Assembly (NCBI GenBank): GCA_047602365.1 | Contig: JASGHM010000002.1 | Span: 372,001 to 436,000 of the forward strand | Length of the DNA stretch: 64,000 nucleotides | Reading direction: 5' to 3' | Origin: Piscinibacter sp047602365 | Lineage (GTDB): Bacteria; Pseudomonadota; Gammaproteobacteria; Burkholderiales; Burkholderiaceae_C | Shown here: positions 7,348 to 15,761 of the stretch, one piece after another | Position numbering within the stretch: position 1 is the stretch's first letter | How the letters are laid out: the number at the start of each line of letters is the position of its first letter | Notes under the pieces: model-generated | What the model saw: only the letters and a program-made list of their open reading frames with translations | The model's database searches: none | What the model was told of the DNA's origin: nothing | Translations under genes and position numbers: made by a program

Positions 7348-8439
7348 ATGGTTCATTTCGATTTCGAGCGGCTTCGCTCGATGGGACTCAACGCCGCACT
7401 CGCCAACCAGGCCGCGGCACTGGCCGCCGAGGCGGCTGACGATCTCGCGCCGCGGCTGATGCGGCTCACCGTGCTGCACCGCGAGACGGTGCGGCTGCAC
7501 GACGGCGAGGCCGAGGCCGATGCCCGCGTGTTGCCGCGGCTGGCGCGCCAGCTCGCCGACGACGACGACATGCTCGCCGTCGGCGACTGGGTGCTGGCGG
7601 CCAGCGATCGACACGGCGCGCTGTGGGTGCACGAGCGTGTGCCGCCGCAGACGCACCTTGCACGCCGCGATGCCGATGGCCGCCGCCACCCGGTGGTCAG
7701 CAACGTCGACACCGCGCTGCTGGTGATGGGGCTGGATGCCGACTTCAACCCGCGGCGGCTGGAGCGTTTCTTCGCGCTGGTGCAGGGCAGCGGCGTGGCG
7801 CCGGTGGTCGTGCTGAGCAAGGCCGACACCGTGCCCGACGCGCGCACGCTGTGGTGCCGCATGCAGGAACTGCGCGAGCGCATGCCGCCCGGCGTGGAGA
7901 TCGTCGCGCTCGACACCCGCGATCCCGACGCGGTGCCGCTGCTGGCCGCGCACACGCTGCCCGGCCGCACGCTGGCGTTGCTGGGCTCCTCCGGTGCCGG
8001 CAAGTCGACGCTGACCAACACGCTGCTCGGCGTCGTGCAGCAGGACACCGGCGCGGTGCGCGAGAGCGACGGCCGCGGCCAGCACACGACGACGGCGCGT
8101 TCGCTGTTCCGCCTGCCCGGCGGCGCCTGCGTGATCGACACGCCGGGGCTGCGTGCGCTGCGGCCCGACGCCGACGAGGCGCGGGTGGCGGCGACCTTCT
8201 CCGACGTCGCCGCGCTGGCGCCACGCTGCCGCTTCCGCAACTGCACGCACCGCGAGGAGCCCGGCTGCGCGGTGCGCGAATCGCTCGACGACGACCGCCT
8301 GCGCAACTACCACAAGCTGTTGCGCGAGGCGCGGCGCGACACGATGAGCGCGCTGGAGCGGCAGCGCCAGGTCGCGCAGTGGAAGGCGCGCGGGCGGGCC
8401 GGCGCGGCGCGTGCCCGCGCCAAGCGCGAGATCGGCTGA
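7348..8439 (+). CDS. rsgA: Ribosome small subunit-dependent GTPase RsgA
   Basis: 363 residues. RsgA (YjeQ) is a circularly permuted GTPase that checks late 30S subunit maturation and releases assembly factors. An N-terminal OB-fold (about 45-110) precedes the GTPase domain in permuted order: the G4 motif SKAD, then the P-loop GSSGAGKST (near 212-220), then DTPG (near 264). The C-terminal zinc-binding element has Cys and His in CRFRNCTHREEPGC (near 293-306). The ATG at 7348 begins just before the conserved N-terminus; an upstream frame from 7303 lacks support. The 445 bp upstream gap is unusually long for this window. Confidence 0.93.
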   Translation: MVHFDFERLRSMGLNAALANQAAALAAEAADDLAPRLMRLTVLHRETVRLHDGEAEADARVLPRLARQLADDDDMLAVGDWVLAASDRHGALWVHERVPPQTHLARRDADGRRHPVVSNVDTALLVMGLDADFNPRRLERFFALVQGSGVAPVVVLSKADTVPDARTLWCRMQELRERMPPGVEIVALDTRDPDAVPLLAAHTLPGRTLALLGSSGAGKSTLTNTLLGVVQQDTGAVRESDGRGQHTTTARSLFRLPGGACVIDTPGLRALRPDADEARVAATFSDVAALAPRCRFRNCTHREEPGCAVRESLDDDRLRNYHKLLREARRDTMSALERQRQVAQWKARGRAGAARARAKREIG

Positions 8440-8547
8440 TCAGAGCGGCGCGGGCTGCGCCGCGTCGTGCGGCGTGCAGGCCGCCGAGCCGCAGCCGCTG
8501 ATCTCGCCGTGCGGCAGCGCGTCGGGGCGCCCGACCGTGCCGGTCAC
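8440..8547 (-). CDS. Possible 35-residue protein coupled to hemerythrin
   Basis: A GTG at 8545-8547 overlaps the hemerythrin TGA as GTGA, the same junction type as the confirmed gene pairs in this window. The frame encodes VTGTVGRPDALPHGEISGCG, then SAAC and a Pro-rich tail, and stops 1 bp after the end of rsgA. It contains one Cys-Gly-Ser-Ala-Ala-Cys motif. No family is recognised. The overlap and exact fit between genes are suggestive but could be chance. Confidence 0.3.
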   Translation of the reverse strand: MTGTVGRPDALPHGEISGCGSAACTPHDAAQPAPL

Positions 8548-8939
8548 GGGTCATGGGCGACGCGGCGCAGGTGCAGTGCCAGCCCCGCATCCATGCTCTG
8601 CGCATGCTGCGGGAACCACAGCGCCAGTTCGCCGGACATCATGCGCAGGATCTCGGGCTCGCCGGCCTCGGCGCGCTTGAGGCCTTCGCGCATCACCTGC
8701 AGCACCACGCTGTGCTGCACGCTGTGGCAGTTGCCGGCGGCGAAGCGGGTCTCCTGCATCCAGCGGTCTTCCTGGCCGAAGTGGACCTGCGTGTGTTCGA
8801 TCAGCGTGCGCCAGGCGGCGAGCTGATCGGCCGTGCCGGCGGCGTCGAAGGCGGCGAGCAGGGCGACGAACTCGCGGTGCGTGTCGTCCATCAGGGGCAG
8901 GTCGAGCGAGAGCGCCTCCGACCATTCGAGCGCGGGCAT
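8544..8939 (-). CDS. Bacteriohemerythrin
   Basis: 131 residues, a single hemerythrin domain binding a non-haem di-iron centre and O2 in the cytosol. Expected ligands are visible in order: His in MDDTHREF, His and Glu in HTQVHFGQEDRW, His residues in CHSVQHSVV, and His plus Asp in WFPQHAQSMD. The N-terminal W in LEWSEALSLDLPLMD is typical of the bacterial family. Roles proposed for such proteins are O2 supply, storage or sensing. The ATG at 8939 starts right at the domain. It is divergent from ppk2, with 131 bp between them. Confidence 0.88.
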   Translation of the reverse strand: MPALEWSEALSLDLPLMDDTHREFVALLAAFDAAGTADQLAAWRTLIEHTQVHFGQEDRWMQETRFAAGNCHSVQHSVVLQVMREGLKRAEAGEPEILRMMSGELALWFPQHAQSMDAGLALHLRRVAHDP

Positions 8940-9070
8940 GGGCAGGATTCCGAGGTGAGATGGACCCGAGCGTAGGCAGGCGCGCGCGAGGCCGCCTTGA
9001 GTCAGGTCAACCAGCCCGGGAAGAGGTCGTCGCAGAGTGGACGGTTTCGACTCGCAGGAAGGACGACCCC

Positions 9071-10228
9071 ATGCCCCGCAGCCGCGCCAACGAACGCAGC
9101 CCCCGCAGCCCCGCAGCACGCCAGCGGCCGGCGCGCACCCGGCGCGCCGCGGACGGCGACGTGATCGCCAGCGCCGACGCCGGCGCGCTCGAGCGCACCG
9201 TGGTCGGCGAGGCCGTGCAGGCGGCGCAGGGGGCCAAGGTGGCGGCGCTCGACGACATCCTCGCCCGCTCGAAAGACAGCAAGGAGACCGCGCGGCAGCT
9301 GCGTGCCATCCTCGAAGGTGCATCGCCCGACGACGCCGCGGCGCTGCGCCGCGAGCTGCTCGAAGGCGCCGAGGCCGTGCAGCGTGCCAAGGGGGTCAAG
9401 CCCGACGAGGAGCTGGCGGCCGACTGGCGCAACGGCGGCTACCCGTACCGCAACCTGATGTCGCGCAAGAACTACGAGGGGCAGAAATATCTGCTGCAGG
9501 TCGAGTTGCTGAAGCTGCAGGCCTGGGTGAAGGAGACCGGTCAGCGTGTGGTGATCCTGTTCGAGGGCCGCGACGCGGCGGGCAAGGGCGGCACCATCAA
9601 GCGCTTCATGGAGCACCTGAACCCGCGCGGCGCGCGTGTCGTCGCGCTGGAGAAGCCGAGCGAGACCGAGCGTGGCCAGTGGTACTTCCAGCGCTACGTC
9701 GAGCACCTGCCCACCGCCGGCGAGATCGTGATGTTCGATCGCAGCTGGTACAACCGCGCCGGTGTCGAGCGGGTGATGGGCTTCTGCAGCGAAGGCGAGT
9801 ACGGCGAGTTCATGCGCCAGGCGCCGGACTTCGAGCGCCACCTGGTGCGCAGCGGCATCCACCTGATCAAGTTCTGGTTCTCGGTCAGCCGCGCCGAGCA
9901 GCGCCGCCGATTCAAGGAACGCGAGGCGCACCCGCTCAAGCAGTGGAAGCTCAGCCCGATCGACATGGCCTCGCTGGACAAGTGGGAGGACTACACCAAG
10001 GCTAAGGAGGCGATGTTCTTCGAGACCGACACCGCCGACGCGCCGTGGACGGTGATCAAGAGCGATTGCAAGAAGCGCGCGCGGCTCAACGCGATGCGCT
10101 ACGTGCTGCACAAGCTGCCCTACACGAACAAGGACGTGGCGCACATCAAGTCGCTCGACCCGCTGCTGGTCGGCCGCGCGCATGTGGTCTACGAGCGTGG
10201 CGAGCGGGCCAGCGGGGCGATCCTGTGA
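9071..10228 (+). CDS. ppk2: Polyphosphate kinase 2
   Basis: 385 residues. PPK2 moves phosphate between polyphosphate and nucleotides. After an Arg-rich, probably disordered start of about 70 residues and a helical region, the kinase core has Walker A in FEGRDAAGKGG (near 166-176), Walker B in MFDRSWYNRAGVERVMGF (near 219-236), and the lid region RRFKEREAHPLKQWK. The single core domain and length fit the one-domain class I type (PA0141-like), which mainly makes nucleoside triphosphate from diphosphate or the reverse; the class call is from recalled family sequence. AGGAAGGA precedes the ATG. The long N-extension could start later, but the ribosome binding site favours 9071. Confidence 0.9.
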   Translation: MPRSRANERSPRSPAARQRPARTRRAADGDVIASADAGALERTVVGEAVQAAQGAKVAALDDILARSKDSKETARQLRAILEGASPDDAAALRRELLEGAEAVQRAKGVKPDEELAADWRNGGYPYRNLMSRKNYEGQKYLLQVELLKLQAWVKETGQRVVILFEGRDAAGKGGTIKRFMEHLNPRGARVVALEKPSETERGQWYFQRYVEHLPTAGEIVMFDRSWYNRAGVERVMGFCSEGEYGEFMRQAPDFERHLVRSGIHLIKFWFSVSRAEQRRRFKEREAHPLKQWKLSPIDMASLDKWEDYTKAKEAMFFETDTADAPWTVIKSDCKKRARLNAMRYVLHKLPYTNKDVAHIKSLDPLLVGRAHVVYERGERASGAIL

Positions 10229-10268
10229 GCGGTCGCGTGCCGTCGCAGGATTCGGCGCACGGTCGCCG

Positions 10269-11075
10269 CTAGCGGGCCGGCGATGCGGGCAGTGCGCCGA
10301 CGATGTCGCGGCCAATCTGACCCAGGAGGCTTTGCAGGGCCCGGCTTGCGACGTCGGGATCCGCGGCCCATTGCACGACCGAGACGGCATGGGCACGCGT
10401 CAGGGACACCGACTCCGGCGACTGCGGCCCCTGGGCAGGCGCCTCCAGGTGCATCCGTACCGAGACGCGCATCTCCATGCGGCACTGCCGGGGCTGCGGT
10501 TCGATGCCGAACAGCACATCCGCCACGGCGAGCATCGGGCTGGCGAGTCGCGCGCCGGCATCGGCCAGCGCCGGTGCGGACCGGGGATCGTCGGCCGCCA
10601 CCGGCTCGATCTGGATCGTGAGTGCCTGCCCGCGCCGTTGCAGATCCTCTCTCATGGCCTCGGCGAGCACCGTGAGGGCCGACATGCGCTCCTCGGGCGG
10701 ACCGAGCCACTGTGGCCGGTTCATGAGCTGGGTCCAGCTGTCAGCGCAATCGGGCGGGAGGTCCAGGACCGTGGTCCGATGTCGCGCCACGACGTTCGGC
10801 AGATCGAGCAGTGAGCCGCCGAAGGTCAGCAGTGCCGTGACCGACAGCCAGAAGACCTCGCCCGCCGTGCCGGGGCTCTGGCCGGTGCGGGTCGGCGCCT
10901 GCATGTTCACGGCGACAGGGCCGGGGCGCAGGACCAGGGGTGCCCGCCACGCCTCGCCCAGCGAGGGGACGGCGGGGCCTGCCGGCGGGCTGCGATCCTG
11001 GAGCGCGCAGCCGCTGACCCCCAGTGCCAGCACCAGAAGTCGCAGCCAGCTGACGATCGGAGTGGGGTGACGCAC
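10269..11075 (-). CDS. Hypothetical lipoprotein
   Basis: 268 residues from a GTG at 11075. The N-terminus (VRHPTPIVSWLRLLVLALGV then SGC) is a lipoprotein signal with lipobox VSGC. The rest is soluble and shows no domain I recognise; it has a hydrophobic stretch near residue 80-100 (VFWLSVTALLTFGGSLLDLP) and Cys residues in PPDCADSW and PRQCRMEM. GGAGGG lies only 3 bp before the GTG, so the start is uncertain. The base composition of this gene and its loose packing differ slightly from its neighbours. It converges with ppk2. Confidence 0.6.
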   Translation of the reverse strand: MRHPTPIVSWLRLLVLALGVSGCALQDRSPPAGPAVPSLGEAWRAPLVLRPGPVAVNMQAPTRTGQSPGTAGEVFWLSVTALLTFGGSLLDLPNVVARHRTTVLDLPPDCADSWTQLMNRPQWLGPPEERMSALTVLAEAMREDLQRRGQALTIQIEPVAADDPRSAPALADAGARLASPMLAVADVLFGIEPQPRQCRMEMRVSVRMHLEAPAQGPQSPESVSLTRAHAVSVVQWAADPDVASRALQSLLGQIGRDIVGALPASPAR

Positions 11076-11129
11076 GATCCCTCCACGTTGCGCAAGACTT
11101 GTTCGCAAGCATGGGGACCCTGGAGCACT

Positions 11130-11155
11130 GCCTGCTTGCGCGGGCGCAAGCAGGC
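11130..11155. terminator. Strong hairpin between RluA-like gene and lipoprotein gene
   Basis: A perfect 12 bp inverted repeat (GCCTGCTTGCGC and its complement) with a 2 bp centre. It lies 10 bp after the stop of the minus-strand pseudouridine synthase gene, where a terminator is expected. No U-tract follows on the minus strand, so termination without extra factors is uncertain. It would also separate the upstream operon from the lipoprotein gene that begins at 11075. Confidence 0.5.
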
Positions 11156-11164
11156 ACCACTGCA

Positions 11165-11779
11165 TCAGAACGGCACGCTGCTCGTGTAGACCCGCGGCGT
11201 GCCGTCGTCCGGATGGAGGAAGGCCAGCGCGCTGGCGTGCAGCGCCAGCCGCGGCATCGCCGCCTCGATCGCGGGCGGTGCGTACAGCGGGTCACCGAGC
11301 AGCGGGTGGCCGATCGCCGCCAGGTGCACGCGCAGCTGGTGCGAGCGCCCGGTGCGCGGCTGCAGTTCGATGCGGGTGTGGGTGTCGTACCGCTCGAGCA
11401 CCCGCCAGCGGGTCAGTGCGGCCTTGCCGTGTTCGCGGTCGACGATTTGTCGCGGCCTTGCCAGCCAGTCGGCGGCCAGCGGCAGGTCGATCTCGCCTTC
11501 GTCGCCGTCCAGATCACCTGCGGCCAGCGCAATGTAGGTCTTGCCGACCAGGCGTTGCTCGAAGGCGCGGCTCAGTGCGCGTTGCGCCTCGATGCCACGT
11601 GCGAACACCACCAGCCCGGAGGTGCCCATGTCGAGCCGGTGCACGATCAGCGCATCGGCATGCAGTGCGCGCACGCGATGCCACAGGCAGTCGTGCAGCT
11701 CGACCGGACGCCCGGGCACGGTGGGCAGGCCGGGCGGCTTCTCGGCGATCACGAAGGCCGCGTCGACATGCACGATCAC
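11165..11779 (-). CDS. rluA: RluA family pseudouridine synthase
   Basis: 204 residues from a GTG that overlaps the MFS stop codon as GTGA. The catalytic Asp is in HRLDMGTSGLVVFAR, and the RTGRSHQLRVHL block and LLGDPLY are family hallmarks. The length and lack of an S4 domain match RluA, which modifies 23S rRNA U746 and tRNA U32 in E. coli; other short RluA paralogues exist, so target specificity is inferred. It is the last gene of a minus-strand set with rhlE, an NAD(P)-binding protein and an MFS transporter. Confidence 0.85.
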   Translation of the reverse strand: MIVHVDAAFVIAEKPPGLPTVPGRPVELHDCLWHRVRALHADALIVHRLDMGTSGLVVFARGIEAQRALSRAFEQRLVGKTYIALAAGDLDGDEGEIDLPLAADWLARPRQIVDREHGKAALTRWRVLERYDTHTRIELQPRTGRSHQLRVHLAAIGHPLLGDPLYAPPAIEAAMPRLALHASALAFLHPDDGTPRVYTSSVPF

Positions 11780-12987
11780 GGCCGTTGCACCAGCGCATCG
11801 CGCTGTGCCAGCGCGGGGAACAGCTTCATCCACAGCGCGGCGATGGCGATCGAGCCGAAACCGCCGAGCAGCACCGAGCCGACCGGCCCGAGCAGGGCCG
11901 CGGTAGCGCCCGATTCGAATTCGCCGAGTTGGTTGGACGCACCGATGAACACCGAGTTGACCGCGCTGACGCGGCCGCGCATGTCCTCGGGTGTCTCCAG
12001 TTGCACCAGCGACTGGCGGATCACCACGCTGACCATGTCGGCGGCGCCGGAGATCGCCAGCATCACCATCGACAGCACCAGCCAGGTCGACAGCGCGAAG
12101 CCCAGCGTCGCTGCGCCGTAGATGGCCACCGAGGCGAGCAGCACGGTGCCGGCGCGGCGCTGCACCGGCCAGCGCGACAGCAGCAGCGCCATCGTCAGCG
12201 CACCGACCGCCGGCGCCGCGCGCAGCAGGCCCAGGCCCCAGGGCCCGGTGTGCAGAACGTCCTTGGCGAACATCGGCAGCAGCGCGCTGGCGCCGCCGAG
12301 CAGCACTGCGAACAGGTCCAGCGAGATCGCGCCCAGCACCACCGGCCGCTGCCAGACGAAGCGCACGCCGGCCAGCAGCGTTTCCAGCGTCGCGCCGCGT
12401 GGGCCCGACGGTGCATGCTCGTAGCGCACGGCCAGCACCAGCGCCGCGCCGAGCACGAACAGCGCCGCGCAGCTGGCGTAGACGGCGCTGGCGCCGGCCA
12501 CGTAGACGAAGCCGCCGAGCGCCGGGCCGGCGATGATCGCCGCCTGCATGCCGGCCGAGCTGAAGGCCAGCGCGCGCGGCAGCATCTCCGGCGGTACCAG
12601 CAGCGGCGTGATCGCCTGCTGCGCCGGCAGCTGGAAGGCCTTGGCGGTGCCGATCGCGATCGACAGGCCGAGCAGCAGTTCGCGGCTGGCCCAGCCGTGC
12701 GTGGCCGCGAAGCCGAGCGTGATCGCGACCCCGGCCTGCAGTGCCAGGCAGGCGGCGAGGATGCGTGCGCGGTGATAGCGGTCCAGTGCGTGACCGGCCA
12801 CCAGCACCAGCAGCAGCGAGGGCATGAACTGCATCAGACCGACCAGACCCAGGTCCCAGGCGCTGCCGGTCAGGTCGTACATCTGCCAGCCGATCGCCAC
12901 CATCAGCATCTGGTTGGCGGCGGTGCCGGAAAGACGTGCGAACCAGAAGCGCATGAAGGCGCGCTGGCGCCACAGCGAGTCGCTCAA
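11776..12987 (-). CDS. MFS transporter (EntS-like exporter fold)
   Basis: 403 residues with about 12 transmembrane helices in the inner membrane. It begins at a TTG at 12987 that overlaps the upstream stop as TTGA. The N-terminus (FMRFWFARLSGTAANQMLMV) and the DLGLVGLMQF, ALDRYHR and RGRVSAVNSVFIGASNQLGEF blocks resemble the MFS_3/EntS group of multidrug or siderophore exporters. The substrate is unknown. Position between an NAD(P)-binding protein and a pseudouridine synthase gives no clue. The TTG start and the stop-start overlaps imply translational coupling. Confidence 0.85.
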   Translation of the reverse strand: MSDSLWRQRAFMRFWFARLSGTAANQMLMVAIGWQMYDLTGSAWDLGLVGLMQFMPSLLLVLVAGHALDRYHRARILAACLALQAGVAITLGFAATHGWASRELLLGLSIAIGTAKAFQLPAQQAITPLLVPPEMLPRALAFSSAGMQAAIIAGPALGGFVYVAGASAVYASCAALFVLGAALVLAVRYEHAPSGPRGATLETLLAGVRFVWQRPVVLGAISLDLFAVLLGGASALLPMFAKDVLHTGPWGLGLLRAAPAVGALTMALLLSRWPVQRRAGTVLLASVAIYGAATLGFALSTWLVLSMVMLAISGAADMVSVVIRQSLVQLETPEDMRGRVSAVNSVFIGASNQLGEFESGATAALLGPVGSVLLGGFGSIAIAALWMKLFPALAQRDALVQRP

Positions 12988-13667
12988 CGCGGGCCGGCCC
13001 CCTGCATGCGGGCCGAACTGAGGCGGTGCACGCCCGGCTTGCCGCTCATCGTCGCGGCGATCAGTGCGGCGGCGACGTCGCGTGCGTCGATCGGCCGGAT
13101 GCCCTTGGGCACCAGCGGCAGCACCGGGCGCAGCAGACGCATCGCCCAGACCTCGCCGGGCCGCTCGCGCTGGCCGAGCGAGCTGCGGTCGCCGGCCAGC
13201 AACGAGGGCTGCGCGAAGCAGACCTCGTCGTAGCCGAGCGCGGCCGCGTCGGCTTCCATCTCGCCCTTGACGCGGTTGTAGAAGACCCGCGAGCCGCGGT
13301 CGGCGCCGAGCGCGGAGACGATCGCCAGCCGCGTCGCGCCGCCTTCGCGGGCCAGCCGCGCGACGTTGATCACGTGATCGTGGTCGACCAGGCGGAAGGC
13401 CTGCTGCGAGCCGGCGGTCTTGATGGTCGTGCCCAGCGCGATGTAGACGTCGTCGACGCGCGGCAGGCGCTTCAGGTGGGCGAAGTCGACCTGGTGCAGC
13501 TCGAGCTTGGGGTGCTCGGCGATGCTCGGTGCGGCCCGGCGCAGCAGCACGTGCACATGGGAGATGCCGGGATGGTCGAGCAGCTGCGGCAGCAGCGAGC
13601 GGCCGACCAGCCCGGTGGCCCCGGCCAGCAGCACGGAGCGGGGCGGGGCGGGCGGGCGGGTCGGCAT
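12984..13667 (-). CDS. NAD(P)H-binding oxidoreductase, HTATIP2-like
   Basis: 227 residues. A Rossmann nucleotide-binding start (VLLAGATGLVGRSLLPQLL) is followed by HVHVLLRR, VYIALGTT, and a VFYNRVKGEMEADA segment with Tyr-x-x-x-Lys. This is the pattern of short atypical SDR proteins annotated as nucleoside-diphosphate-sugar epimerase-like or HTATIP2-like. The substrate is not known. The ATG at 13667 gives a short Pro-rich lead (MPTRPPAPPRS) before the fold. It sits 20 bp after rhlE and overlaps the MFS gene. Confidence 0.78.
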   Translation of the reverse strand: MPTRPPAPPRSVLLAGATGLVGRSLLPQLLDHPGISHVHVLLRRAAPSIAEHPKLELHQVDFAHLKRLPRVDDVYIALGTTIKTAGSQQAFRLVDHDHVINVARLAREGGATRLAIVSALGADRGSRVFYNRVKGEMEADAAALGYDEVCFAQPSLLAGDRSSLGQRERPGEVWAMRLLRPVLPLVPKGIRPIDARDVAAALIAATMSGKPGVHRLSSARMQGAGPR

Positions 13668-13687
13668 GGCGTCGACTGTACTGACTG

Positions 13688-15187
13688 TCAGCGCGGTTTG
13701 GGTTGGGTCAGCCGCGCTTGTGGCTTGCCGCTGCCGCCGCCGCTGCGGTTGCCGTCGGCACGGGCGCCGCTGGCAGGCCGGCCACCGCCCTGCGCTGGTG
13801 CGCCAGGGCGGCCGCCACCCTGTGGCGGCACGTGGCCGCCATGAGCCGGGCGCGGCGCCGGGGCACGCGAGTCCTGACGCGGGCGATCGTGATGGCGCTG
13901 CGGCTCGCCGCCGCCGCGCTTGTCGCCGCCACGCGGCGCGCCGGAGCCGCCGCGCGAGGGGGCATGGTGGCGGTGGCTGCCACGGGCGGCGCCTTCGCCG
14001 ATCACCATGCGGCCGAGCACGATGGGCTCGGGCTTCTCGCCGCTGGGCGGCTCGAAGCCGGGCACCACTTCCTTCGGGATCTCGCGCTTGATCAGCTTCT
14101 CGATGTCGCGCAGGAAGATGTTCTCGTCGACGCAGACCAGCGAGACCGCCTCGCCCTGCGCGCCGGCGCGGCCGGTGCGGCCGATGCGGTGCACGTAGTC
14201 CTCGGGCACGTTGGGCAGCTCGAAGTTGACGACGTGCGGCAGCTGGTCGATGTCGATGCCGCGTGCGGCGATGTCGGTCGCCACCAGGCAGGTCAGGTCG
14301 CCCGACTTGAAGTCGGCCAGCGCCTTGGTGCGCGCGCCCTGGCTCTTGTTGCCGTGGATCGCCATCGCGCTGATGCCCTGCTTCTCCAGGTACTCGACCA
14401 GGCGGTTGGCGCCATGCTTCATGCGCGTGAACACCAGCACCTGGTGCCAGTCGTTGCTCTTGATCAGGTGACTGAGCAGCTCCTTCTTCATCTCGCGGCC
14501 CACCGGGTGGACCTTCTGCGCGATGGTGTCGGCGGTCTGGTTGCGGCGTGCCACCTCGATCAGCGCCGGCTTGTTCAGCAGCCGGTCGGCCAGCGCCTTG
14601 ATCTCGTCGCTGAAGGTGGCGGAGAACAGCAGGCTCTGCTTCTTCGCCGGCACGATGGCCAGCACCTTCTTGATGTCGTGGATGAAGCCCATGTCGAGCA
14701 TGCGGTCGGCTTCGTCGAGGACGAAGATCTCGACGTGGCTCAGGTCCAGCGTGCGCTGGCCGTGGTGGTCGAGCAGGCGGCCGGGCGTGGCGACGAGGAT
14801 GTCGACGCCGCGCTTCAGGCGGTCGATCTGCGGCTGCATGCCGACGCCGCCGAACATCACCATGCTGGTCAGTCCGCTGTACTTGCCGTAGTGGCGCACG
14901 CTCTCCTCGACCTGCGCGGCGAGCTCGCGCGTCGGCGTCAGGATCAGCGCGCGGATCGGCACGCGGCCGCGCGCGTCCTTGGCCGCGGGCTGGGCCATCA
15001 GGCGGTGCAGCATCGGCAGCGTGAAGCCGGCGGTCTTGCCGGTGCCGGTCTGCGCGCCGCCGAGCAGGTCGCCGCCTTGCAGCACGACGGGAATCGCCTG
15101 CGCCTGGATCGGGGTGGGGGTCTCGTAGCCCTGTTCGCGCACGGCGCGCAGGAGCGGCTCGGCCAGGCCGAGGTCGGAAAAGTTCAT
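13688..15187 (-). CDS. rhlE: DEAD-box RNA helicase RhlE
   Basis: 499 residues. It unwinds RNA duplexes during ribosome assembly and RNA decay. Visible motifs in order: Q motif (YETPTPIQAQAIP), AQTGTGKT (motif I), PTRELAAQ, TPGRLLD, VLDEADRML (DEAD, motif II), FSATFS (motif III), and IDQLPHVVNFELP to HRIGRTGR (motifs V and VI). After about residue 395 the tail is rich in Arg, Gly, His and Pro (RGG-like repeats), which usually adds RNA binding. Helicases of this type often respond to cold; the 157 bp upstream region carries a GC-rich hairpin that could matter for this. Confidence 0.93.
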   Translation of the reverse strand: MNFSDLGLAEPLLRAVREQGYETPTPIQAQAIPVVLQGGDLLGGAQTGTGKTAGFTLPMLHRLMAQPAAKDARGRVPIRALILTPTRELAAQVEESVRHYGKYSGLTSMVMFGGVGMQPQIDRLKRGVDILVATPGRLLDHHGQRTLDLSHVEIFVLDEADRMLDMGFIHDIKKVLAIVPAKKQSLLFSATFSDEIKALADRLLNKPALIEVARRNQTADTIAQKVHPVGREMKKELLSHLIKSNDWHQVLVFTRMKHGANRLVEYLEKQGISAMAIHGNKSQGARTKALADFKSGDLTCLVATDIAARGIDIDQLPHVVNFELPNVPEDYVHRIGRTGRAGAQGEAVSLVCVDENIFLRDIEKLIKREIPKEVVPGFEPPSGEKPEPIVLGRMVIGEGAARGSHRHHAPSRGGSGAPRGGDKRGGGEPQRHHDRPRQDSRAPAPRPAHGGHVPPQGGGRPGAPAQGGGRPASGARADGNRSGGGSGKPQARLTQPKPR

Positions 15188-15292
15188 TCGAAAGGGGGGC
15201 TCGCAGAGGAGCCGTTGTCGCGACCTGCTGCGCCTGCGAGGGCTGCACCAGTCGGAAGCCGCGGGGGCGTGGGAACGATGTCGGTACGACGA

Positions 15293-15319
15293 GCGCCGCG
15301 GCGACTGGTCTCGCGGCGC
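15293..15319. other. GC-rich hairpin upstream of rhlE
   Basis: GCGCCGCG (15293-15300) and CGCGGCGC (15312-15319) form a perfect 8 bp stem with an 11 nt loop. It lies 105 bp before the rhlE start and 25 bp after the stop of the upstream minus-strand gene. It may be a terminator for that gene or a structure in the rhlE leader; no U-tract is seen. Confidence 0.35.
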
Positions 15320-15344
15320 GGTATGGATTCTAGCCGGCCCGCGA

Positions 15345-15746
15345 TCAAGGCATCGGCTGACGGTCTTTCAGCCGCAGCCAGCCGCGGGCGACGCGGTAGA
15401 TCGCCCACACGCCGAGCGCGAACAGGCCGAGCACCCAGGTCGCGATGCCGACCAGCACCACCGCCAGCACGGCCGACACCGCGGCGACGATCAGCGCCCA
15501 CAGCAGCGCGTACCAGAAGGTGCGGATCTGCCAGTCGAAGTGCGACTCGAGCCAGGTGCCACGCGCTTCGCTGCGCTTCACGTAGTTGAGGATCACCGCG
15601 ACGATCGACGGCCAGCCGAACAGGAAGGAGCCGAGCACGCTGGCCGCGCCGAAGGCGCCGATGGCCAGGCCCAGCGCATGCAGTGCATAGACGATGTGCG
15701 CGATGCGCACCAGCGAAGGCGAAGCGTCGAGGCTGCTCGTGTTCAT
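15345..15746 (-). CDS. DUF4870-like small inner membrane protein
   Basis: 133 residues with about three hydrophobic segments: near 13-45, 68-95 and 95-118. The blocks FGWPSIVAVILNYVKR, TWLESHFDWQIRTFWYALLW and WAIYRVARGWLRLKD match the DUF4870-type membrane proteins found widely in Burkholderiales. The function is unknown. The gene starts 15 bp after the stop of the broken MFS gene, so the two were probably one transcript. Confidence 0.75.
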   Translation of the reverse strand: MNTSSLDASPSLVRIAHIVYALHALGLAIGAFGAASVLGSFLFGWPSIVAVILNYVKRSEARGTWLESHFDWQIRTFWYALLWALIVAAVSAVLAVVLVGIATWVLGLFALGVWAIYRVARGWLRLKDRQPMP

Positions 15747-15761
15747 GGCCGCATGATGCCA

